Source: a bacterium (GTDB lineage Bacteria; Hinthialibacterota; Hinthialibacteria; H5-UNCL2). From it: 64,000 nt of DNA. A program made the position numbers and the translations under genes. Below are positions 25,938 to 35,325 of the stretch, in pieces. The DNA is taken from NCBI GenBank assembly GCA_015075175.1, contig JABTUV010000003.1, forward strand, positions 138,511-202,510, in the 5' to 3' direction. Each line of letters begins with the position of its first letter. Positions within the stretch are counted from its first letter, which is position 1. The notes beneath the pieces were generated by a model. That model was not told the DNA's origin. It did not search any database and saw nothing but the letters and a program-made list of their open reading frames with translations.

Positions 25938-27530
25938 TCACCCTGCAAACCCGCCCGTGACTTCGGCGTAGCGTAGAAGCGTCACGTTCAGGTCGCGGCG
26001 GGCTTCGTCCAGTTCCAGGCGCGCCGCCAACCACCCGCGTTCGGCGTCCAGAAGGTCGATGAACGAAATGCGTCCCGCCGTGTACGCCGACAGCGAAGTC
26101 TCATAGGTCGAGCGATTCTGCGGCAGTACTACCTCGGAGACGAGCGCCACCTGGCGGCGGGCCATGTCCAACTCCGCCAGCCAAGCCAGAACCATCGCGC
26201 GCGTCTCGGAGCGGGCCGCCGCCAGCGCCGACTCCTGGGCTACCCGCCGCGCCTCCATCTCCGACAAGTACGCCTCCGCCTGCGCGTAATCGGGCCGGTC
26301 CTGCACCTTCTCCATGATTCCATAAGGCATGGCCGACTCGCCGAACGACGCCTCGGGCATCATGCCGCGCTCCAACATGCTGTAGCCGCGCGCGGCAAGC
26401 GGCCGATTCATCACCTGGCCCATGCGAATCGCCGCCGCGGTGCGCGCCACCTTGGACTCCGCCATTCCCACCTCCTGCCGGCGCGCCAGCGCAATTTGCA
26501 TCAACTCTTCCCTTTGTCCAACTATGAGAGCGAAGTCCTCATCGACAGGCGCTCCCAGCCGCGCGTCGGGCGCCCGGTCCAAAAGTCCGTTCAACTCGGC
26601 AACCGCCGCCAGACGACGCGCGCTCAGGTCCAACAGCATGTTGCGCTGCCGCTCCAATTCCGTCTGCACGCGCAAGAAGTCCGCCTGCGATCCCGAGCCG
26701 GACCGGTACTGCTCCTCAACGACTCGCAAGAGGTCCTCGACGATCCTCACGTTCTCGCGCGTGGTGCGCTCCGCCCGCACCAGGTACTGGTACTCGAAGA
26801 ACGCCCTCCCCGCCGACATGAGCGCCTCGCGCAACGCCTCCTGCCACTCCAGCTCCGCCATGCGCACTTCCTGCCGGATCATCTCGCCCTTGAGCGCAAT
26901 CGTCGCCGGATAGGGAAAGTAGGATTGTATCATAGTTTTATCGAGCGTACTTCCGGCATCAACCTCGAGGTAGCGGGTGAACGTGCGATATTGGTTGATG
27001 AGCGTCTCCAGAAACTCGGCCTGGCTGTACTGCCGCAGCGATGCCTGCCAGCGCTCACCCGCGGCGCGCACCGACGGATTGTGTACCGCCACGGCGACCG
27101 CCAGCGCCCGCCACTGCAATGCGCCGCCCAGCCAGGCATCGATGGCGGCGGACGCGGCGGCGATGTCCGAAGCAAGCCCTTCGCGCTCCCTCCCCAGCAC
27201 GGCGGCGGCGACATCAACAAACACTTCCGCGCTCGGCGTGGCCGGAGCTAACCGTGATAACGCCGCCTCCAGTTCCACAGTTGGCGTTGCATCGTCAACG
27301 GCCTTCGAGGTCCACTCCAGCGTCTGCCGATGGAAGGCCGTCGGCTCGGCGGCCCGGTAGTCCCGCAAGGCGCTGCGGTAGTGTCCGTCGCAGGCCGTCA
27401 GAAACAAGAGAAGCAAGAGAGCCAACGGCATTGCACCCTTTTGAGTACAAAAGGGTGGTACCTGGGGGGAAGATGTACCCTGTTGAGTACAAGAGGGCCG
27501 TGCCCGGTTGGAGAGACGGTAGCCCATCAT
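25938..27530 (-). CDS. Second TolC-family outer-membrane factor of the Cus operon
   Basis: 530 aa if started at the ATG at 27530, which overlaps the previous stop and has GGAGGG nine bases upstream. A more usual lipoprotein signal (PLALLLLLFLTAC) begins at an internal ATG at 27431 (497 aa). The 33 residues in between are encoded by two palindromes. The body has two outer-membrane efflux repeats with long helices (FFEYQYLVRAERTTRENVRI; EEQYRSGSGSQADFLRVQTE) and the family end AYTAGRISFIDLLDAERGWL. It would form the periplasm-spanning exit duct. Why the operon has two such genes is unclear. Confidence 0.82.
   Translation of the reverse strand: MMGYRLSNRARPSCTQQGTSSPQVPPFCTQKGAMPLALLLLLFLTACDGHYRSALRDYRAAEPTAFHRQTLEWTSKAVDDATPTVELEAALSRLAPATPSAEVFVDVAAAVLGREREGLASDIAAASAAIDAWLGGALQWRALAVAVAVHNPSVRAAGERWQASLRQYSQAEFLETLINQYRTFTRYLEVDAGSTLDKTMIQSYFPYPATIALKGEMIRQEVRMAELEWQEALREALMSAGRAFFEYQYLVRAERTTRENVRIVEDLLRVVEEQYRSGSGSQADFLRVQTELERQRNMLLDLSARRLAAVAELNGLLDRAPDARLGAPVDEDFALIVGQREELMQIALARRQEVGMAESKVARTAAAIRMGQVMNRPLAARGYSMLERGMMPEASFGESAMPYGIMEKVQDRPDYAQAEAYLSEMEARRVAQESALAAARSETRAMVLAWLAELDMARRQVALVSEVVLPQNRSTYETSLSAYTAGRISFIDLLDAERGWLAARLELDEARRDLNVTLLRYAEVTGGFAG
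27434..27498. repeat. Paired palindromes at the start of the second tolC gene
   Basis: 27434-27457 is CACCCTTTTG, loop AGTA, CAAAAGGGTG: a perfect 10-bp inverted repeat. 27477-27498 is a second, imperfect copy (ACCCTGTTG-AGTA-CAAGAGGGC). They lie between the two possible start codons. They could be an operator, a processing or attenuation hairpin, or an inserted dispersed repeat. Confidence 0.8.
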
Positions 27531-28870
27531 GGCTGCGGTCCCTCCCCGGCGGTCGTGCCCAGGACGCGTTCCAGCCTTCCCACGGCCTGGCCGTAGTCCG
27601 CGCGAGCGCGGTAGTAACTAAGAGCAAAGTTATGGTAGGCAATAGTTGTTTCCAGTACGCTGGAAAAGGACGTCAGGTCGGCGCGGAAGTCGATTTCGGC
27701 CTGCCGCATGACCGCCTCGGCCTGGGGGAGGAGCGTTTCGGCGTAGAGTTGCGCAAGGCGCTGGGAGAGGCGCGCGGAGAAGTAGGCTTCGGCGGCCATC
27801 TGCCGCACGCGGTTGGCCTCATCCAGCGCCTCGCGGCGCATGGCTTCGGCCATGACGTCGCGCTCGCGCACGAGGGCGCGGTTGCGCTGCTCCCAGATGG
27901 GAAGATTGGCGGCGACAAGGCCGAGGAGCATGTCGTCCAGGCCGCCGCCGGCGCGCTCCAACATGGCGCCCAGTGAAAAGTCGGGCAGACGCGAGAGCTG
28001 CGCCAGGTACGCCTCATACTCGGCCCGCTCGATTTCCAGCCCCTTCACGCGCAACATCTCGCTGTACGCTTCGGCGCGGCGATAGAGATCGGGCAGATCC
28101 CTGCTGAGCGCGTAAACCGGCGCCTGTCGGATCGTCCCGATGCCGGAGCCGGGAGGCAAGTTAAGCAGCGACCGGAGGCGCTCCGCTTGGGCGGCGCGCT
28201 GTTCCCCCAAGAGGATACGGTCGTAGCCCAACTGCGCCGCCTGGTTCTCGGCGCGGAAACCCTCCGCAAGTACGGTGCGGCCCGTGTCGAGTTGCGAATA
28301 GGCCAGAAGCGCCTGATTGCGGAAAAGCGTTTCGATGCGTTCTGTGATAACTAGCGCCTGATCAAGATAGTAGAGCTCATAGCAGGCGTCTTTCACGTCT
28401 ATGATGAGATCGCGGGCGGCGGCCTCATAGCGCAGGCGGGCGATGTCCGCGTCGGTCGCGGCGATGCGGCGCATGGCCCACAGTTTCTGCCACCATGGCA
28501 GAGGCTGCATGGCCTCCAGCTCGGTCCAGCTTCGCGCCATTTGCGGCTCGGAATCGAGCAGGTACTTTCCCGAGAGCATGGGATCGGGCAGGGAAGAAGC
28601 CTGCGGCTCCCTGTAGACGGCGGCGAGCCAGCGCTCCCGCGCCGCCGCCACTCCGGGACTACGCAGGAGCGCAAGAACCAGCGCGTCGTGGAGCGAGGGA
28701 CCGTCCGAGAGCATAGTCTCCTCGGTCGCCGAGAGCGGCGCTTGCATGGCGGCGCGCCACTCTTCCGGTGTCTTCAGCCCGCTGAAGTCGCGGCTGGTGG
28801 CGCAGCCGGAAAGCGTAAGCACGAGGACGGCCGCGCCCGCGAGCCGCAGGCCGTGGCGGCGATCAGGCAT
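27527..28870 (-). CDS. cusC: TolC-family outer-membrane lipoprotein, CusC-like
   Basis: 447 aa with lipobox signal LAGAAVLVLTLSGC, then an outer-membrane efflux domain (LHDALVLALLRSPGVAAARE; DPMLSGKYLLDSEPQ; QPLPWWQKLWAMRRIAATDA; YRARADYGQAVGRLERVLGT). As CusC it would form the outer-membrane channel for the CusBA pump. Its start overlaps the dinB-like stop by 8 bp and its stop overlaps the next tolC gene start (ATGA), so translation is coupled. Confidence 0.85.
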   Translation of the reverse strand: MPDRRHGLRLAGAAVLVLTLSGCATSRDFSGLKTPEEWRAAMQAPLSATEETMLSDGPSLHDALVLALLRSPGVAAARERWLAAVYREPQASSLPDPMLSGKYLLDSEPQMARSWTELEAMQPLPWWQKLWAMRRIAATDADIARLRYEAAARDLIIDVKDACYELYYLDQALVITERIETLFRNQALLAYSQLDTGRTVLAEGFRAENQAAQLGYDRILLGEQRAAQAERLRSLLNLPPGSGIGTIRQAPVYALSRDLPDLYRRAEAYSEMLRVKGLEIERAEYEAYLAQLSRLPDFSLGAMLERAGGGLDDMLLGLVAANLPIWEQRNRALVRERDVMAEAMRREALDEANRVRQMAAEAYFSARLSQRLAQLYAETLLPQAEAVMRQAEIDFRADLTSFSSVLETTIAYHNFALSYYRARADYGQAVGRLERVLGTTAGEGPQP

Positions 28871-29360
28871 GGCGCGCTTTTCCCCGCAGATAATTGTCCC
28901 GCGTCAACCACAGTTCCTCGATGCGGTACATGTGGAAATGGTCGTGCAGGAGCAGGTGCCGCATCATGATGCGCGGCGTGTAGCGATGATACTCGGGATG
29001 CTGCGCCTCGCGGCTCCAGAAGGTAAAGTCCACGGTGTGGGCGCGCTCCAAGAGTTCCGCGCGGGCCTTGACGAAGCCGCGCAGCGCCGCCGACAGGTCC
29101 ATGTTGCGGTAGTGGTCTGGCGCCACGCTCTCGCCGGCAAAGTAGGTGAAGCGGGGACTCGCCTCCTTCTCGAACCGCCGCCAGCGCGGCAGGAACACGT
29201 CCGCGTCCACCGTGGCCAGGTGGCAGGCGTGTTCGTGGATCGTCCATTTGCCCGGAATACGGCACTCGACGACGCGCTCCTCCTCGATCATCTCCAACAT
29301 GCTCTGCAGCAGCGGAGGCGTACTTTCCAGGCCGGCCAGAATTGCGCTGATGTCGTTCAT
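28863..29360 (-). CDS. DinB/YfiT-family putative metal-dependent enzyme
   Basis: 165 aa of the DinB four-helix fold. Likely metal ligands are the His in WTIHEHACHLATVDAD and the two in LLLHDHFHMYRIEELW. Characterised members include thiol (bacillithiol, mycothiol) S-transferases, while many have unknown function. The ATG at 29360 follows GGGAGG by ten bases; an in-frame TTG at 29369 is less likely. It is embedded between cusA and cusC, suggesting a role in metal or thiol stress, which is inference. Confidence 0.83.
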   Translation of the reverse strand: MNDISAILAGLESTPPLLQSMLEMIEEERVVECRIPGKWTIHEHACHLATVDADVFLPRWRRFEKEASPRFTYFAGESVAPDHYRNMDLSAALRGFVKARAELLERAHTVDFTFWSREAQHPEYHRYTPRIMMRHLLLHDHFHMYRIEELWLTRDNYLRGKARHA

Positions 29361-29399
29361 AATGCACAAACCTCCCTTTCTTCGACGCGATGGTCGAAA

Positions 29400-32300
29400 T
29401 CAGTCCGGTTTCAAGCCACGTCCTTTCCACAAATAGTAGACCACCGGGATGACGATCATCTCAAGTACAAAACTGCTGACCATGCCGCCGATCATGGGGA
29501 CGGCGATGCGCTTCATGGTATCGGCGCCAGCGCCGGTCGCCCACATGATGGGCAGGAGCCCGAGCATGGTGGAGCCGACGGTCATGGACTTGGGGCGCAT
29601 GCGCACGGCGGCGCCCTCCAGCATAGCCTCGCGCAGCGAGGTCCAGTCGATCCGCGCGCCCGACCTGCGCAGCCGTTCCCAGGCCAGGTCCAGGTAGAGC
29701 AGCATGACCTGGCTGGTTTCCGCGTCCAGCCCCGCCAGCGCGATGATGCCCACCCCACGGCTACCGACGGGTTGTAATCCAGCCAGTACAGCAGCCAGAA
29801 CGCGCCCAGGATGCTGAAGGGCAGGCAGGCCATGACCACGAACGTCTGGAAAACGCTGCGAGTGGACAGGTAGATCAGCACTAGGATGATGAAGAGCGTG
29901 AGCGGGATGACCGTACGCAATTTTGTTGCGCGCGAACCATGTACTCGTACTGGCCGGACCAACCGATGGCGTAACCGGCAGGCGGCTCGATGCGCCCGTC
30001 GGCGACTGCGGCATCGACCGCCATGCGCGCGCGATCCACGTAGCTGCCCACGTCGATGTGCTGGAGATCCACGTAAACCCAGGCGTTGGGTCGGGACTGC
30101 TCGCTCTTGATGCCGGCCGGACCATTCTCGACCTCGAAGCGGCCCAGGTCGCCCAAGGGAATGTGGTAGCCCTGCGGCGTCGGCACGAGCACCCGCCGCA
30201 GCTCGTCCACGTTGTCGCGCAACTCGCGCGGATAGCGCAGGTTAATCGAGTAGCGCTCCAGCCCCTCCACGGTGTTGGCGATGGCCATGCCGCCGACGGC
30301 GGTCATAAACACCTCCTGCACGTCGGCGACCGACAGGCCATAGCGTTGCAGCGCCTGCCGGTCGGGCAGGTAGTTCACGTACCGATCGCCCATGACGCGT
30401 TCGGCGTAGACGCTGAGCGTGCCCGGCAGCTGGCGCACTACGGCCTCGACCTGTTCGCCGACGCGTTCCAGCGTGGCGAGGTCCGGCCCGCTGATCTTGA
30501 TCCCGACGGGCGTCTTGATGCCGGTCGACAGCATGTCGATGCGCGTCTTGATGGGCATGGTCCAGGCGTTGGTGAGGCCGGGAAAGCGGATTTCGCGGTT
30601 GAGCGCGTCCACCAGCTCCTCGGGGGTGCGGCGGCGATGTGCGATCGCGGCGCCCGCGTCGTCCCGGATGTCCACCGCGGGCCAGTCCACCTCGGGCTTC
30701 AGCTGGATGGTGGTCTCGATCATCATCATGGGCGCCGGATCGGTCGCCGTCTCGGCACGACCGATCTTGCCGTATACCGACACGACCTCGGGGAAGGCGG
30801 CGATGATCTTGTCGGTCTGCTGAAGGATCTCGCGTGCCTTGGTAGTCGAGATGCCGGGCAGGGTCGTGGGCATGTAGAGCAGGTCGCCTTCATAAAGGGG
30901 AGGCATGAACTCGCGGCCCAGGCGATTCCAGGGAATGACGAGGGTGCTTGCCAAGAGCGCGGCGACGAGCACGATGCCCCAGGCGGTCGCGCGCGAGCGG
31001 AGGGCCGCCGCCAGGAGCGGGCGATAGCCTCCCACCAGCAGCCGACTGATGGGATTGCGCTCCTCGGGCTGCATGGTTTGCGGCAGCAAGGCGACCAGCG
31101 TCATGCCGGCGGCGACCAGCGCGATCCAGGTCCAGTAGGAGAGGCCGAACCAGCCGGCCTCGCTGTCGGCGGCCTGCCGGCGCGTACTCAGCCAGATGAG
31201 CAGGAAAACCAGCGGCGGCGTGAGCGCGGTCGCCAGGCGGCGCCGGCGCCGGCTCCAGACGGGGGGCAGGAGATCCCGCCGGATGAAGAATCCCGCCAGC
31301 ACCGGCGAGACGGTGATGGCCAGAAAGGCCGAGGCGGCCATGGCGTAGGTCTTGGTGAACGCCAGCGGACGGAACAGCCGCCCCTCCTGCGCCTCCAGCG
31401 TGAAGATGGGCATGAAACTCACGGTGATGACGAGCAGGGCGAAGAACAGCGTCGGCCCCACTTCCGCGCAGGCCTCCCGCACCAGTTGCCAGTGCGGCCG
31501 CCCTTCGGCGTTGCTCTCGTAATGTTTGTGGACGTTCTCGACCACGATGATGGAGGCATCGACCATGGCGCCGATGGCGATGGCGATGCCGCCCAGGCTC
31601 ATGATGTTGGCGCCCAGTCCCTGCCAGTACATGATGACGAAGCTCATGAGCACCGCGAGCGGCAGCGTGAGGATGGGAACAAGCGCGCTGCGGAAATGCA
31701 GGAGAAAGAGAATGATCACGAGCGCGACGATGATCGACTCTTCGACCAGGGTGCGGCGCAGGGTGGCGATGGCGCGCAAAATGAGGGCGGTGCGATCGTA
31801 GCCGACGTGGACCTCGACGTCGGGGGGCAGCGAGGGTTTCAGTTCGGCCAGCTTGGCCTTGACGCGGGCGATGGTGGAAAGCGTGTCGGCGCCGTAGCGA
31901 ACGACCACGATGCCGCCGACCGCCTCGCCCTGCCCGTTCCACTCCAGGACGCCGCGGCGCATTTCAGGACCGACTGACACGCGGCCCACGTCGCGCAAGA
32001 GGATGGGGGTGCCGTCGGCGCGCACGCCCAGAGCGACCGCCTCCAATTCACCCACCGCCTTGTTCATGCGCGCCAGGTCGATGGCGATGCCGCCCGCCGC
32101 CGCCGCGCGCTGCTCTTCCGCCGCAAGCGTTCCCAGGTAGCCCATGCCGCGCAGCATGTAGTCGGTCTCCGCCATCTCGATGGTGCGACCGCCGACTTCG
32201 TTGTTGGAGGCCCGGATGGCGTCGCGGACCGCCCCGATCGACAGGTTGTAGGCGCGCAGCTTCTCCGGCTCGACGGTGACCTGGTATTGCCGCTGGAAGC

Positions 32301-32838
32301 CGCCCAGGCTGGCGACTTCCGCGACCCCCTCGACGGACGTCAGCTCGTACTTGAGAAACCAGTCCTGGATCGAGCGCAGCTGGGAGAGGTCGCGCTTGTT
32401 GCTCGTGAGCGTGTATTGGTAGGCCCAGCCCACGCCGGTCGCGTCCGGTCCCAGCTGCGGCGACACGCCCGCCGGCAACTGCCCCTGCATCTGCGACAGA
32501 TACTCCAGTACCCGGCTGCGCGCCCAGTACATGTCCGTGCCGTCCTCGAAGATCACGTACACGAACGAGTAATTGTAAAACGAGTAACCCCGCACCACTT
32601 TGGCGTGCGGGACGGCCAGCATCTTGGTCGTGAGCGGATAGGTGAGCTGGTCCTCGACGATGCGCGGCGCCTGGCCGGGATACTCGGTGAAGATGATCAC
32701 CTGCACGTCCGACAGGTCGGGAATGGCGTCCAAACGGATGTTCTTGGCGGCGTAAATGCCTCCGCCCAGGATGCCGGCCATCAGGAGGAGGATGATGAAT
32801 TTGTTGTCGATGGAAAACTCGATGACGCGGCGGATCAT
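29400..32838 (-). CDS. cusA: Cus-type heavy-metal RND efflux pump (Cu(I)/Ag(I)); two frameshifts
   Basis: ~1146 codons, full length for an HME-RND pump. The inner-membrane trimer drives metal export with proton motive force. N-terminus RRVIEFSIDNKFIILLLMAG. Transmembrane segment 4 reads AIGAMVDASIIVVENVHKH, the monovalent-metal (CusA/SilA) signature, with the proton-relay Asp. The first frame ends wrongly at 29881. The rest (LRTVIPLTLFIILVLIYLST; then GIIALAGLDAETSQVMLLYL; end YYLWKGRGLKPD) is restored by adding one T at 29921-29924 (A5 run on the coding strand) and one C at 29753-29756 (G5 run). I regard it as intact. Confidence 0.92.
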
Positions 32839-32850
32839 GATAACGCCTCA

Positions 32851-32976
32851 GTAGGGTGCGCACCGCGCACCGATGCTCGCACCCACGTAGGGTGCGCACC
32901 GCGCACCGATGCTCGCGCCCACGTAGGGTGCGCACCGCGCACCGATGCTCGCACCCACGTAGGGTGCGCACCCTAC
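32851..32976. repeat. Family B tandem repeat, 3 x 36 bp plus palindromic remnant
   Basis: Units at 32851-32886, 32887-32922 and 32923-32958 start GTAGGGTGCGCACCGCGCAC and end CGATGCTCGCACCCAC. 32959-32976 is the perfect 18-bp palindrome GTAGGGTGCGCACCCTAC. The block separates cusB from cusA, and its last bases supply the cusB stop codon. The core is shared with 4837-4941 but the unit tail differs. Confidence 0.93.
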
Positions 32977-34898
32977 TTCCATGCAGCCTCGGCCTCCTTG
33001 CCGTGCGCGACTGCGGAGGTCGGCACGAGTTTCATCTCGCACTCGGGGCAGCGGCCCGGTTGATCGGACACGATGTGCGCGTGCGACGCCATGGGACAGG
33101 TGTAGAGTGTCGGAGCGCTTGACTTCTTGGCCGCCTCAAAGCGTTCCATCTCGCCCTTGGTCACCGGAATCAACGTCATGCCGCACTCGGAGCACTTGCC
33201 GGGCGACGCGGCGCTGACGTGGTAGTGCTCGGGCATCGGGCAGGTGTAATGATCGATGGGATCGCCCGCGTCGTGCCAGGGATGGGTGGGGACCAGTTTC
33301 ATGCCACACAGCGGGCAGTCGCCGGGTTGTTCGAAGAGGACGGAGGAATGGGCGGGCATGGGGCAGACGTAGCGCAAGGGGGCGGTCGCGTCCGGAACAT
33401 CTCCCGCCGCCCCCCTCGTTAAGGAGGGGGTTGTGGATTCCAGGATGGCGGATGTGTTGACCATGCCCGGGGAGAGCATTTTCAGCGTGGCCTCGCGCAG
33501 GCGGCTCTCCGAGTCGAGCATGAACTGGCCGCTCACCACCACGGTTTCGCCCGGCGCCAGGCCCGACAGCACTTCCACCTCGTCCCTGTCGCTGCGCAGG
33601 CCGGCCTTCACCCGGCGCGGCTCGAACTTGCCCGGTTCGCGCAGGACGAAGGCGACCTGCCGTTCTCCCGTGTCCAGAATCGCCGTCGCCGGCGCCAGTA
33701 CCGCCTGTTCGCGCGGGGTACTGGCCAAGCGCAGCGTGGCGTACATGCCCGGCTTCAATTCGTAGCCGGGATTGTGGAACTCCATGCGCACGGGAATCTC
33801 GCGCGTGCCCGGTTCCAGATAGGGATAGATGTACGTCACCCGCCCGCGATACATGCGACCGGGAAGGTAGTCTAACTGCATCAGCGCTTCCTGGCCCAGC
33901 TTGACGAACGGCAGGTCGGACTCGTAGACCCTGCCCATCACCCACACGTTGGAGAGGTCGGCGATCTTGTACGCGGGCTGACCGGCGGCGATGAAGTCGC
34001 CCTCGACCACGTGGCGTTCGGTGATGATGCCGGTCAGGCGGGCGGTGATGGTGAGAGTCTTGCGGATTTTCCCCTCGTCTTCGATCTGGTTGATCTGTTC
34101 GTCGGAGATGTCGAAGAAGCGGAGGCGCTCGCGGGCGGCGGAGAGGCGGGCCTGGGCCAGCACAGCACGCTGCCCAGCTACGTCTCTTAGCGCCACCAGA
34201 TATTCCTCCTGCGCGCTAAAGAGCTCGCGCGAATAGAGCTCGAACAGCGGGTCTCCAGCGTGCACCTGCGTGCCCGTCTCGCGCACGTAGAGCTTCTCCA
34301 CCCAGCCGTCCACCTTGGTCGTCACTGTACCCAAGCTCTGCTCGTCGTAAGTGACGGTTCCTACCGTGCGTACCGTCTTTTCCAGGGGGCCGACCCGCAC
34401 CACGTCGTAGCGAAAGCCCATGTTCTGCTCGGTGACGGGATCGATGCGGATGGTCGGCCCGCCCGAAACCTCGTCTTCGTAAACGGGAACGAGGTCCATG
34501 CCCATGGGGCTTTTGCCGGGTTCATTGCGGATGTAGGTGGGGTCCATGGGGGCGCGCCAGTAGAGAATCTTGCGCTCGCCCGCGGGCGCAGCACGCTGCG
34601 CAACTACGCCGCGCGCCGCCAGGATCATGGCCGCGCGATCCGGATCCATGGGCGTCAGCTTCATTTCGCACTTGGGGCAGTAGCCGGGTTCGTCGCTGAT
34701 GATCTCGGGGTGCATGCCGCAGGTGTAGAGCGTCGTGGTCGTTGCGGGCGCGGTGGCCTCGGCGGGCGCCGTGGCCCTCTCATGGCTCGGGCGTAGGCTG
34801 TAGCCGATCGCCAGCCCGACCAGCGCGGCCAGCGCGATTACGACCACCAGTCCGAGACGGCCCAGACCCCGCGTGCTCTTTGGCTTCATGTCCATCAT
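32973..34898 (-). CDS. cusB: CusB-type periplasmic adaptor with five heavy-metal-binding (HMBD) motifs
   Basis: 641 aa. An N-terminal membrane anchor (LGLVVVIALAALVGLAIGY) is followed by HMBD1 at 58-84 (YTCGMHPEII...CPKCEMKL). A CusB-typical YWRAPMDPTYIRNEPGKSPM (~113-140) follows, then barrel-sandwich and coiled-coil adaptor domains. Three more HMBDs lie at the C-terminus: 510-538, 551-579 and 599-627, each Y-x-C-P-M...C-x2-C-x-M. It links pump and channel and passes Cu(I)/Ag(I) to CusA. A family A repeat is translated in frame at ~97-104 and a family C repeat at ~490-497. It is the first gene of the operon, behind a sigma54 promoter. Confidence 0.92.
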   Translation of the reverse strand: MMDMKPKSTRGLGRLGLVVVIALAALVGLAIGYSLRPSHERATAPAEATAPATTTTLYTCGMHPEIISDEPGYCPKCEMKLTPMDPDRAAMILAARGVVAQRAAPAGERKILYWRAPMDPTYIRNEPGKSPMGMDLVPVYEDEVSGGPTIRIDPVTEQNMGFRYDVVRVGPLEKTVRTVGTVTYDEQSLGTVTTKVDGWVEKLYVRETGTQVHAGDPLFELYSRELFSAQEEYLVALRDVAGQRAVLAQARLSAARERLRFFDISDEQINQIEDEGKIRKTLTITARLTGIITERHVVEGDFIAAGQPAYKIADLSNVWVMGRVYESDLPFVKLGQEALMQLDYLPGRMYRGRVTYIYPYLEPGTREIPVRMEFHNPGYELKPGMYATLRLASTPREQAVLAPATAILDTGERQVAFVLREPGKFEPRRVKAGLRSDRDEVEVLSGLAPGETVVVSGQFMLDSESRLREATLKMLSPGMVNTSAILESTTPSLTRGAAGDVPDATAPLRYVCPMPAHSSVLFEQPGDCPLCGMKLVPTHPWHDAGDPIDHYTCPMPEHYHVSAASPGKCSECGMTLIPVTKGEMERFEAAKKSSAPTLYTCPMASHAHIVSDQPGRCPECEMKLVPTSAVAHGKEAEAAWK

Positions 34899-35325
34899 AA
34901 CCCTCGATAGGACCTATAGGACGAATGGGACCTATAGGACGCGCCGCAACTCCCCCAGGCCCACTTCACGGCGCTCGCTGGGTTTCTGCCCCTTCTGCAA
35001 GTTGTGTGCCATTCTTTACCCCAGTATAGTATCAATTTTGGCAATTCCAAGCGAATACGTACCCGCGCGCCGCCGGCGTCATGGCCGTTCGGTCGCACTC
35101 GAGACCTGACTGAGGGACGCCGGCGTTACGCAGAGTGGATTCTGGTGTATAGTGGGCCTGACGCCCGACGTGGCCGCAGGCAGCCGAATTGTGGTTTTGG
35201 TCTTGCTAAGGCGAGAATCAACGGTGCCGCTCGTGCCGCCGAAACGCGGCCTCCCGATTCGCCTGCCGCCCGTTCAGGGCGGGGAGGTGTGGGAAATCAG
35301 GCAACAGAATTGTGGTGTTTGAAAC
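34899..35325. other. 427-bp divergent control region between cusB and the NtrC-type regulator
   Basis: No gene. From left: family D units (ATAGGACCTATAGGAC) at 34903-34943; a minus-strand sigma54 promoter at 34997-35011; a possible plus-strand -10 TATAGT at 35148-35153. Two direct repeats GAATTGTGGTNTTTG (near 35184 and 35305) are candidate binding sites for the regulator. A degraded copy of 34828-35428 is found at 54418-54992. Confidence 0.7.
34997..35011 (-). promoter_or_regulatory. Sigma54 (-24/-12) promoter of the cus operon
   Basis: The minus strand reads TGGCAC-ACAAC-TTGC with exact GG/GC spacing, ~98 bases before the cusB start codon. A sigma54 activator (NtrC type) is encoded divergently 315 bp away, which supports function. 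Confidence 0.8.

Noticed and set aside
29923-31977. 684-codon open frame on the plus strand opposite cusA
   Set aside because: It is antisense to a recognisable RND pump; composition is His/Arg/Gly-rich typical of the complementary frame of GC-rich genes, with no domain or credible start.
35002-35030. Plus-strand sigma70 promoter TTGTGT-17-TATAGT before the NtrC-type regulator
   Set aside because: The -35 overlaps the much better minus-strand sigma54 site and lies ~295 bp from the start codon; TATAGT at 35148 is an equally good candidate.
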